A stretch of DNA of 64,000 nucleotides from contig NZ_QOWE01000009.1 of assembly GCF_003334855.1 (NCBI RefSeq), forward strand, positions 62,001 to 126,000, written 5' to 3'. The position numbers were made by a program, and so were the translations under genes. The notes beneath the pieces were generated by a model. That model was not told where the DNA came from, searched no databases, and saw nothing but the letters and a program-made list of their open reading frames with translations. Positions 7,727 to 15,509 of this stretch are shown here, piece by piece (within the stretch, counting starts at the first letter, position 1; every line of letters starts with the position of its first letter). Source of the DNA: Larkinella punicea. Lineage in GTDB: Bacteria; Bacteroidota; Bacteroidia; Cytophagales; Spirosomataceae.

Positions 7727-9676
7727 TCAAACCAGCCAGGCCAGCCACTGCATCCAGTTCTGCGCCCAGAACATCAGTTTTGCGGCATATTTAGCGGCCG
7801 GGCTGGCGGGTGGACGGGTCGTAAAGCTGTTGTTGTTCAGGTTGATATCGATATAAATCTTCTGCTGCGGATCGACTTTCGCCCAGTCGGCGCGGGTTGT
7901 CTGCGTCAATGTAAAGGTGTGAGAGCGTGCCTTGCCGTCCCACTGGAGAAGTTCTTCTTTTCCGTTCTCGAAATGCACCAGCACCTCCACCGGCAATTGC
8001 GCATCACCTTTTCGGTATACCGTAATGGCAGATCGGTACGTACTCCCCTGCTCCGTGTTGTGTAGGGAGTGCAATTCGTAGTCACAAACCTGGTTGCCGT
8101 AAAGTACCTGATCGAAAAACCAGTTCATATCCGGCCCGAACCGGTTGCCCAGCCGTTTCTTAACAACTTCATTCACAATGGCGATGAAGTTATTGGCGTT
8201 AGGGTGTTTGAATTGCCACCGATTAAAATACGTCCGCATGATTTCGTCCATCACCGGGCGGCCCACCAGCCCGTCGAGCGTCCGCATCCAGGTGGCGGGT
8301 TTGAAGTAGGTCAGTTCGCCATAATAGTCGTCGGGCAGTTGCCAGACATTGCCGAACGAAGGGGCAATCGCCGGATGGTCGAGGTGAACATAGGATGTAC
8401 GCGACAACTCCAGATTGCCCATCCGGTAGCCGAAGAGATCGATCACCGACGATTTCGGGCCGTAGGTTTCGTCCATGATCCGGCCTTCGTAATACTGGTT
8501 GAAGCCCTCGTCCATCCACGCTTCCTCAAATTCGTTGGTCGCCAGCAATTGCATAAAGTACTGATGACCAAACTCATGGATGGTTACCTGTTCCGGTAGC
8601 CGCATTCCGGTGGGCATTCCCCAGCTTGTTCCGGCCGTGATAAAGGTGGGATATTCCATTCCCGACGCGCCCAGCGCCCACACGGGCGGGTCCACGATGG
8701 TGAGCGTGGCAAACGGATACCGCCCCAGGTGTTTATCAAAATAGGCGAGCGCAACTTTGGCCGCATCGATGTGCCGTTGCGCCTGGCCGGCGTGTTCGGG
8801 TTGCATCAGGGCGCGAATCGAAACGTGCCGCCAGCGGTCCTCAAACACTTCAAAATCCGGGGAAGCCGTCCAGGCAAAATCCACCACATCTTCGGCATAC
8901 CAACGCTGGGTTTTGGTCCCATTCGGATTTCGTCGCTCACTTTTCAACTGGCCCGTCGCACCAACGCGGAAGGATGCCGGTGTTGTCATGGCGACATCGT
9001 AGACCCCAAAATCGGCGTAGAACTCCGAATGGGCGTGAAACTGATGACAATTCCATTGGCCCTGGGTGGCATAACGGGTTCCGGCTGGTTCATACACCCC
9101 GATCTTGGGAAACCACTGCCCGATCAGAAAAAAATCGCGGCTGTAGCCGGTCCGGGCAAAAATTTTAGGCAATTTGGCCCGAAACGCAATGTCAAGCGTG
9201 ATGCTTTCGCCGGGCGCAACCGGTTTGCTGAGCAGTACGCGGATCACGGTTTTGTCGTCGGCATTGGCGTCGTCGGGCTGGATAAACCGGTAGTTACCCG
9301 TCAGGTTTTCGGCTTCGCCAGAGGCCCCGACACGGGTTTTAATCGACACAATATCGATGGATCCAAACGCTTCCGGGTCGTTTTTATCGATAAATTCACC
9401 CCGCAACTGACCACCCGATTCCCGCATGAAGGTCGACTGAGGATTCCGGAAGGCATTCAGGTACAAATGGAATTGCAGGTCACGAATGAACTCGTTCGAC
9501 GGGTTTTTCCAGACCAGTGTCTCTTTCCCTTCCAGCCGCTTCGTTGCGGTGTTGAGCTCAACCTGAATCTGGTAATTCGCAATTCGCGGACTGAGTGACA
9601 CGGCAGAAACGGTTTTCTGCGCGTACACACTCCGGCCAAAACAGAAAATACTGAAAACGATTACAAAATAGTTCAT
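7727..9676 (-). CDS. Secreted M1-family zinc metallopeptidase
   Basis: 649 residues. A signal peptide (MNYFVIVFSIFCFGRSVYAQ) is followed by an N-terminal beta domain (residues about 30-250), then the gluzincin catalytic domain. The zinc site HEFGHQYF is near residue 366 and the third ligand is in EEAWMDEGFNQYYEG, giving the HExxH-(18)-E pattern. The M1 substrate loop appears as GASGMEYP instead of GAMEN, typical of the Bacteroidota secreted M1 group. It should cleave N-terminal residues from peptides in the periplasm or outside the cell. The DUF2911 gene lies 46 bases upstream on the same strand and probably shares the operon. Confidence 0.9.
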   Translation of the reverse strand: MNYFVIVFSIFCFGRSVYAQKTVSAVSLSPRIANYQIQVELNTATKRLEGKETLVWKNPSNEFIRDLQFHLYLNAFRNPQSTFMRESGGQLRGEFIDKNDPEAFGSIDIVSIKTRVGASGEAENLTGNYRFIQPDDANADDKTVIRVLLSKPVAPGESITLDIAFRAKLPKIFARTGYSRDFFLIGQWFPKIGVYEPAGTRYATQGQWNCHQFHAHSEFYADFGVYDVAMTTPASFRVGATGQLKSERRNPNGTKTQRWYAEDVVDFAWTASPDFEVFEDRWRHVSIRALMQPEHAGQAQRHIDAAKVALAYFDKHLGRYPFATLTIVDPPVWALGASGMEYPTFITAGTSWGMPTGMRLPEQVTIHEFGHQYFMQLLATNEFEEAWMDEGFNQYYEGRIMDETYGPKSSVIDLFGYRMGNLELSRTSYVHLDHPAIAPSFGNVWQLPDDYYGELTYFKPATWMRTLDGLVGRPVMDEIMRTYFNRWQFKHPNANNFIAIVNEVVKKRLGNRFGPDMNWFFDQVLYGNQVCDYELHSLHNTEQGSTYRSAITVYRKGDAQLPVEVLVHFENGKEELLQWDGKARSHTFTLTQTTRADWAKVDPQQKIYIDINLNNNSFTTRPPASPAAKYAAKLMFWAQNWMQWLAWLV

Positions 9677-9722
9677 CCCCGTTCGGATCCGGTTTCAACG
9701 AATTGACCACACAACCCGCTCT

Positions 9723-10259
9723 CTATTGATTTTCGCGGAGCCGAATCGGCACAATAGCCTCGGTTTGATCCCAGGCCAGCAGCATGTCGCTCCCGCCCGC
9801 CTGGGGCGCGAAACTGATGTAGAACTGTTCGGCCACCGCATTGCGCTTCCGGGCCGCCACCGGCACCCGCAAAACGTCTTTGGTCTGGTCGTAACTGGTT
9901 CCCCACTGCCCGGTTTCCCGGTTGAAAATAACCATCCAACTGCCTTCGGACGGGATGGTCCAGAGCGAATATTCGCCTTCATCCAGCGGTTGCCCGGCCA
10001 CGGTGACGTTCTGATCGATCGTAATGATCGTCGCTTCGTTTGCGCCCGTCCGCCATACTTCGCCATAGGGTACCAAACCGCCGAAAATTTTGCGCCCTTT
10101 TTTATACGGCTGGCAATATTCTACTTTCACCTGAACGCCATTCTGGTCACTGGTCGCAACCGCTTCCGGGCTGGACGATTTGGTGAACGAGCGAAGTCCG
10201 AAGTAACCGATGAGTACTAAAACCGCAAGGCCGCCGACGATCCATAAGACTTTTTTCAT
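9723..10259 (-). CDS. DUF2911 domain protein, membrane-anchored
   Basis: 178 residues. One N-terminal helix (VLWIVGGLAVLVLIGYFGL) anchors a periplasmic DUF2911 domain. The family signature is visible: VKVEYCQPYKKGRKIFGGLVPYGEVWRTGANEAT, then TITIDQNVTVAGQPLDEGEYSLWTIP and WMVIFNRETGQWGTSYDQ. DUF2911 proteins are widespread in Bacteroidota and have no established biochemical role. Short gap to the M1 peptidase gene suggests joint expression. Confidence 0.88.
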   Translation of the reverse strand: MKKVLWIVGGLAVLVLIGYFGLRSFTKSSSPEAVATSDQNGVQVKVEYCQPYKKGRKIFGGLVPYGEVWRTGANEATIITIDQNVTVAGQPLDEGEYSLWTIPSEGSWMVIFNRETGQWGTSYDQTKDVLRVPVAARKRNAVAEQFYISFAPQAGGSDMLLAWDQTEAIVPIRLRENQ

Positions 10260-10414
10260 AAAACAGGGGTTTTGTTTAGCGAGCAGGAAAGTTATGAAAA
10301 TTTGTTTGGTTGCAGGTTTCTAACTTATTATAACTTGCAGGTAAACCGGCATGTCATTTGTGCGGATGCCGACGCGAACCGCTCGTAAAGTAGCAGGAAA
10401 TAAACCCATACCGT

Positions 10415-11599
10415 TTGAAACCGAACAAATACCTTCTCTTTCTGATGACAACCATCGTTGCGTACGGGCTGTTCGAATTTTATCGCCCGAAACCTATCGA
10501 CTGGAATCCCACCTACACGAACAAAGACAAAATTCCGTTCGGTACCCGGGTGTTGTTCGACCTGTTGCCGGACGTGCTGAACCAGCAACCGGTAAAAAGT
10601 CTGCGCCTGCCAGTTTACAATCATCTGTCAGATAGCACCTTACCCGCCCGCAGCAATTATATTTTTGTTTGCCATACGCTGAAGCTGACCGGTTTCGACC
10701 GAAAAAAGTTACTGGAGTACGCCAGCCGGGGCAATGCGGTTTTTATTTCGGCCTACGAATTCCCGGATTCACTGGCGATGCAGCTCGGTTTTCGCGCCGA
10801 TCTGAAAACGCCCACCTTGCGCGATACGACCTTAGGGATGAATTTCACCAATCCGGAGCTGAAAAACCGGGTCGATTACCACTTCCGGCATGACGACGGG
10901 CGAAATTTTCTGGTCACCACCAAAGCGACCCAAACGACGGTTTTGGGCCGAAATGCCCGAAACGAGCCCATTTTCATCAAGATTCAATACGGCAAAGGCG
11001 CTTTTTTCATCCACAACCTGCCGCTGGCGTTTACCAATTTCTACGTTCTTGATCCATCCACGGATGATTACGCCTACAAAGCCCTGTCGTATCTGCCCGC
11101 CCAACCAACTTTCTGGGACGAATACCAGAAACTGGGGCGTTTTGATGAAGACGAGCAGTCGCTCCTGCGGTATATTCTGACGCAGCCGCCGTTGACCTGG
11201 GCCTATTACCTCACGGTGATGGGCTTGCTGCTGTACGTCATTTTTGCGGGAAAACGAACCCAGCGCGTCATTCCGCTGGTCGAACCGCTGAAAAATACCT
11301 CGCTGACGTTTGTGCAGAACGTGGGTCGCTTGTATTTCCAGCGCGCCGACCACGGGAATCTGGCCCAGAAGAAAATTCAGTATTTTCTGGCCTATGTTCG
11401 GGAACAGTTTGGCTTAAATACCGCTCTTCCTGATGAAGAATTCAAACTGGCCCTGGCGCGGAAAAGTGGCGTTTCGGAATCGGATGTTCACGCGCTATTC
11501 CGCCAAATTGCTTTCTCACAACAGCAGATGATGAGTGAGTACGATTTGATTCGATTGAATGAGTTGATAGAAAACTTTTATATACAGGCGAAAGCGTAA
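10415..11599 (+). CDS. DUF4350 domain membrane protein
   Basis: 394 residues from a TTG start at 10415 (KPNKYLLFLMTTIVAYGLFEFYRP). The nearest ATG, ten codons later, would cut into the first membrane helix, so TTG is preferred. After the helix comes a periplasmic domain (WNPTYTNKDKIPFGTRVLFDLLPD) characteristic of DUF4350, a second helix near residue 270 (WAYYLTVMGLLLYVIFAGKRTQRV) and a cytoplasmic helical tail. DUF4350, MoxR and DUF58 genes form a conserved unit, usually together with DUF4129, SpoIIM and RDD genes, that is linked to envelope maintenance. MoxR starts 15 bases after this stop. Confidence 0.85.
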   Translation: MKPNKYLLFLMTTIVAYGLFEFYRPKPIDWNPTYTNKDKIPFGTRVLFDLLPDVLNQQPVKSLRLPVYNHLSDSTLPARSNYIFVCHTLKLTGFDRKKLLEYASRGNAVFISAYEFPDSLAMQLGFRADLKTPTLRDTTLGMNFTNPELKNRVDYHFRHDDGRNFLVTTKATQTTVLGRNARNEPIFIKIQYGKGAFFIHNLPLAFTNFYVLDPSTDDYAYKALSYLPAQPTFWDEYQKLGRFDEDEQSLLRYILTQPPLTWAYYLTVMGLLLYVIFAGKRTQRVIPLVEPLKNTSLTFVQNVGRLYFQRADHGNLAQKKIQYFLAYVREQFGLNTALPDEEFKLALARKSGVSESDVHALFRQIAFSQQQMMSEYDLIRLNELIENFYIQAKA

Positions 11600-11614
11600 C
11601 TGCGAATTCACACC

Positions 11615-12589
11615 ATGTCTCCCTACGAAAACCGCTTAGATTTAACCGAACTCAAAACCGCCGTCGATGCCATTCGGGCCGAAATCGGCAAGGTCATTGT
11701 CGGACAACACCAAACCATCGATCTGCTCCTGACGGCTTTGCTGGCCGACGGCCACGTGCTGATCGAAGGCGTTCCGGGTGTAGCCAAAACACTGATTGCC
11801 AAGCTCCTTGCCAAAACCATTTCGGTCGATTTCAGCCGGATTCAGTTTACGCCCGACCTGATGCCTTCCGACGTTTTGGGAACGTCCATTTTCAACCCCA
11901 AAACCACGGATTTTGAATACCGCCGGGGTCCGATTTTCTCCAACATCGTGCTGATCGACGAAATCAACCGCGCTCCGGCCAAAACGCAGGCAGCTTTGTT
12001 TGAGGTCATGGAAGAGCGGCAGGCCACCAACGACGGCATCACGTATCTGCTGGCCGACCCGTTTCTGGTGCTGGCGACCCAGAATCCCGTCGAGCAGGAA
12101 GGCACCTACCGGCTGCCCGAAGCCCAGCTCGACCGGTTTCTGTTCAAAGTCGTCGTCGGCTATCCCAACGTGCTGGAAGAAGTGAACATCCTGAAAGGCC
12201 ACCACGAACGCCGGAATCTGGCCGACGCCGTCGAAGCCGTTCAGGCGTCGCTGACGGCGGATCAGTTGCAGGCATTACGGTCGCAGGTTCACCGGGTTTA
12301 CATTGAAGATAAACTGTTTGAATACATCGCCCAGATTGTGCAGAGTACGCGCACCCACAAATCGCTATTTCTGGGGGCCTCGCCCCGCGCTTCGGTGGCG
12401 CTTCTGAACAGTTCCAAAGCCCTCGCCACGCTCCGGGGCCGCGATTTTGTCACGCCCGAAGACGTGCAGGAACTGGCCGCGCCGGTGTTGCGCCACCGCG
12501 TCTTGCTTACTCCCGAACGCGAAATGGAAGGCGGTACGGCGGATGAGGTGATTGGGCAGGTGGTGCAGAAGATTGAGGTGCCGCGATGA
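11615..12589 (+). CDS. MoxR-family AAA+ ATPase
   Basis: 324 residues, full length for the family. Walker A GVPGVAKT (52-59), Walker B VLIDEINRA (112-120), sensor 1 LATQNPVEQEGTYRLPEAQLDRF and a C-terminal lid are all present. MoxR ATPases act as chaperones that load cofactors into, or remodel, partner proteins carrying von Willebrand A-type domains. The partner is most likely the DUF58 protein, whose ATG overlaps this stop codon (12586-12589), a sign of coupled translation. No defects seen. Confidence 0.93.
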   Translation: MSPYENRLDLTELKTAVDAIRAEIGKVIVGQHQTIDLLLTALLADGHVLIEGVPGVAKTLIAKLLAKTISVDFSRIQFTPDLMPSDVLGTSIFNPKTTDFEYRRGPIFSNIVLIDEINRAPAKTQAALFEVMEERQATNDGITYLLADPFLVLATQNPVEQEGTYRLPEAQLDRFLFKVVVGYPNVLEEVNILKGHHERRNLADAVEAVQASLTADQLQALRSQVHRVYIEDKLFEYIAQIVQSTRTHKSLFLGASPRASVALLNSSKALATLRGRDFVTPEDVQELAAPVLRHRVLLTPEREMEGGTADEVIGQVVQKIEVPR

Positions 12590-13926
12590 CCCTTTTCCGC
12601 GCGCTCTACGTTTCTACCCGCGTCTGGCTGTTGCTGATCGCGTTCGTTTTGCTGTTCATTCTGGCGTACGTGTTTCCGGTCCTGTTCCCGTTCGTCAAAC
12701 TGCTGCTGGCGGTTTTGGTAGCGTTGTGCCTGCTGGACGGCATCCTGCTGTTCCGAAATCCAACCAAACGGGCGGCTTTTTTTGCGCGACGCGAACTCCC
12801 CGACCGGCTCTCGAACGGTGACGAAAACCCGGTGACCCTTTACCTCGAAAACCGCTATTCCTTTCCGGCACAGGTCGAAATCATCGATGAAATCCCGTTC
12901 CAGTTTCAGAAGCGGGATGTGCTGTTTACGGCCACGTTAAAACCCAACGAAACCAAAACGCTGCGCTACGAACTGCGGCCGACCAAACGGGGAGAATATC
13001 ATTTCGGCGCGGTGAACGTCTACGCAATGACACCCCTGCGGCTGCTGAAACGGCGCTACCAGTTTTCGCAGAACAAGATCGTGGCGGTTTTTCCGTCATT
13101 TCTGCAAATGCGACAGTATGAATTGCTGGCCATTTCGAACCGGTTGAGCGAAGTAGGCATCAAAAAAGTCCGCCGGATCGGACACAGCATGGAATTTGAA
13201 CAGGTGCGGGCCTATAGCCGGGGTGACGACGTCCGCACGATCAACTGGAAAGCCACCGCCCGCCGGAGCGACCTGATGGTGAATGCCTTCCGGGACGAAA
13301 AATCGCAGGCCATTTATTGCCTCATCGACAAAGGCCGCGTCATGAAATCGCCGTTTGAAGGACTTAGTTTGCTGGATTATGCCATCAACGCGACGCTCGT
13401 TTTGAGCAACATCGCCCTGCTCAAACAGGACCGCGCCGGGCTGCTGACGTTCTCGGAACAGATCGGGCAACTGGTAACCGCCGAGCGACGGCCGGGCCAC
13501 ATGCAGAAAATCCTGGAAGTGTTATACCGGCAGAAAACCCGGTTTCTGGAATCGGATTACGAAGCCTTGTACACCAACCTGCGCCGACACATCCGCCAGC
13601 GGAGTTTATTACTGTTATTTACTAATTTTGAGACGGTTAACGCCCTGCGTCGGCAATTGCCGTATCTGCGCCGGATGGCTAAAGACCACTTGCTGATCGT
13701 TGTTTTTTTTGAAAATACCGAATTGAAAACATTATTGAACAACCCGGCCAGTTCGACGGAAGAAATCTACCAGAAAACCATTGCCGAGAAGTTTTATTAC
13801 GAGAAAAAGTTGATCGTCAAAGAATTACAACAATATGGCATTCAGGCCATTTTGACCGCCCCGCAGAACCTGACCGCCGACACCGTCAACAAATACCTGG
13901 AACTGAAAGCCCGGGGCATGATTTAG
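12586..13926 (+). CDS. DUF58 domain protein (MoxR partner)
   Basis: 446 residues. Two membrane helices near the N-terminus (VWLLLIAFVLLFILAYVFPVLFPFVKLLLAVLVALCLL) are followed by a beta domain and the DUF58 core (FEQVRAYSRGDDVRTINWKATARRSDLMVNAF, about residues 203-240), then a vWA-like fold (IYCLIDKGRVM, LDYAINATLVLSNIAL). It translates with MoxR through a four-base ATGA overlap. Expected to be anchored to the inner membrane facing the cytoplasm and to be remodelled by MoxR. The exact function of the pair is unknown. Confidence 0.9.
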   Translation: MTLFRALYVSTRVWLLLIAFVLLFILAYVFPVLFPFVKLLLAVLVALCLLDGILLFRNPTKRAAFFARRELPDRLSNGDENPVTLYLENRYSFPAQVEIIDEIPFQFQKRDVLFTATLKPNETKTLRYELRPTKRGEYHFGAVNVYAMTPLRLLKRRYQFSQNKIVAVFPSFLQMRQYELLAISNRLSEVGIKKVRRIGHSMEFEQVRAYSRGDDVRTINWKATARRSDLMVNAFRDEKSQAIYCLIDKGRVMKSPFEGLSLLDYAINATLVLSNIALLKQDRAGLLTFSEQIGQLVTAERRPGHMQKILEVLYRQKTRFLESDYEALYTNLRRHIRQRSLLLLFTNFETVNALRRQLPYLRRMAKDHLLIVVFFENTELKTLLNNPASSTEEIYQKTIAEKFYYEKKLIVKELQQYGIQAILTAPQNLTADTVNKYLELKARGMI

Positions 13927-13931
13927 AAAAA

Positions 13932-15392
13932 ATGAAACGACTCAGATGGTTCCTGATTGGATTGGCTGTCCTGCTGCTTGTTCTGCTGGTCAATACCCTC
14001 CGCTTTTCTTCCAAGCAACTGCGCGATGTTCCACCCGCAGCCGCTGTTGCGGTGGGCGATTCGGCCGTGAACCGGCTGGTGGCTGCGTTGCGGCTGCGGA
14101 CGGTTTCCTATTCCGATGAGTCGCTGACGGACACTACGCAGTTTGAGAAATTTCTCAGTCTGCTCCAGCAATCCTTCCCCCGGATTCACCAGCAGCTCAA
14201 ACGAGAGACGTTTAACCAGTACGGTTTACTCTACGAATGGAAAGGACGCAATCCGGCGCTGAAACCGGTGTTGCTGACGGGGCATTACGATGTCGTCCCC
14301 GTCATTCAAGGCACCCAGAAAATGTGGAAACGGCCGCCGTTCGAAGGATTGCTGGAAGGCGGTTTTCTGTATGGCCGGGGGACGCTGGACGACAAAAGCA
14401 GCGTCATGGCGCAACTCGAAGCCGTCGAAGGACTGCTCGCTACCGGTTTTCAGCCTGAGCGGACGATCATGCTGGCCTACGGACAGGATGAGGAAGTCAC
14501 TGGTTTTCGGGGCGCCCAAACCATAGCCGCCGAACTGGAACGGCGGAAAATCACGCTGGAATACGTACTGGACGAAGGTGGTGTGATTAAAACCGACGGT
14601 ATTCCGGGCCTGCCCAAACCCGTTGCACTCATCGGAATCGGTGAAAAAGGCTACGCCAGCATCGAGTTGACAACCGTCAGCAAGGGGGGCCATTCGTCGA
14701 TGCCGCCCAAACAAACCAGCATCGGTCTGGTGGCCGAAGCGGTGAGCAAACTGGAAAAGAACCCGTTTCCGGCACGGCTGGATGCGGGGCTGGACCAGAT
14801 GTTTACGTACATCGGTCCCGAAATGCCGTTCGGGCAGCGGATTGTGTTTGCCAACCAGTGGCTGTTCGCGCCCCTCATCACCCGCATCATGGCGCAGTCG
14901 AATTCCGGCAATGCGACGCTCCGGACCACCACCGCGCCCACCATTTTTCAGGCGGGCGTGAAAGACAACGTGCTGCCGATTGAAGCCACAGCGACGATTA
15001 ACTTCCGGATTCTGCCCGGCGAAACCGTGGAGACCGTTGCCGAACGCGTAAAGGAAGTCATTGATGATGAGCGGATTCAGGTCAAGGTGCTGAAAAAATT
15101 CATCAGCCAGCCTTCACCGGTTTCCGATCCGAATGCGCTCGGTTTCGAACGGATTCACCGCACCATCAAGGGGGTTTTTCCCGAAACCATCGTCACGCCG
15201 TATCTAACGCTGGGCGGCACGGATTCCCGGTTTTACGCCCGGGTTTGTCCGCAAATCTACCGGTTTTCGCCCACGCCCATGAACGACGAAGACACCCAGC
15301 GGGTCCACGGCACCAATGAACGGATCAGCCTGAAAGACTACCGGAACATGATTCGGTTCTACGCCACGCTGATTCGGAATAGCCAGCCGTGA
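13932..15392 (+). CDS. M20 family peptidase, membrane-anchored (carboxypeptidase S-like)
   Basis: 486 residues starting five bases after the DUF58 stop. An N-terminal helix (WFLIGLAVLLLVLLVNTL) precedes a di-zinc M20 peptidase domain: LLTGHYDVVPV (His ligand), GRGTLDDKSSVMAQLEAVEGLL (bridging Asp), YGQDEEVTGFRGAQ (catalytic Glu pair) and a C-terminal HGTNERI with the last His. A dimerisation domain (GYASIELTTVSKGGHSSMPPKQTSIGLVAEAV) sits between. The long form with an N-terminal anchor resembles yeast carboxypeptidase S and PM20D1. It probably hydrolyses acyl-amino acids or peptides in the periplasm. Close spacing suggests it belongs to the DUF4350-MoxR-DUF58 transcript. Confidence 0.88.
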   Translation: MKRLRWFLIGLAVLLLVLLVNTLRFSSKQLRDVPPAAAVAVGDSAVNRLVAALRLRTVSYSDESLTDTTQFEKFLSLLQQSFPRIHQQLKRETFNQYGLLYEWKGRNPALKPVLLTGHYDVVPVIQGTQKMWKRPPFEGLLEGGFLYGRGTLDDKSSVMAQLEAVEGLLATGFQPERTIMLAYGQDEEVTGFRGAQTIAAELERRKITLEYVLDEGGVIKTDGIPGLPKPVALIGIGEKGYASIELTTVSKGGHSSMPPKQTSIGLVAEAVSKLEKNPFPARLDAGLDQMFTYIGPEMPFGQRIVFANQWLFAPLITRIMAQSNSGNATLRTTTAPTIFQAGVKDNVLPIEATATINFRILPGETVETVAERVKEVIDDERIQVKVLKKFISQPSPVSDPNALGFERIHRTIKGVFPETIVTPYLTLGGTDSRFYARVCPQIYRFSPTPMNDEDTQRVHGTNERISLKDYRNMIRFYATLIRNSQP

Positions 15393-15509
15393 AAGGCGGT
15401 TTTACGGTTTTTATTTTATGGTTTATGATAATAGGTTTATAGTTTACAGAATTTGTACTTTTATAAACTTCTTATCCAACCCTATGCCCAAAACCGGTGT
15501 CTTGCAGGT

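Noticed and set aside
8069-8599. 176-residue plus frame antisense to the M1 peptidase gene
   Set aside because: Opposite-strand shadow with no family resemblance; the minus frame has the complete zinc peptidase.
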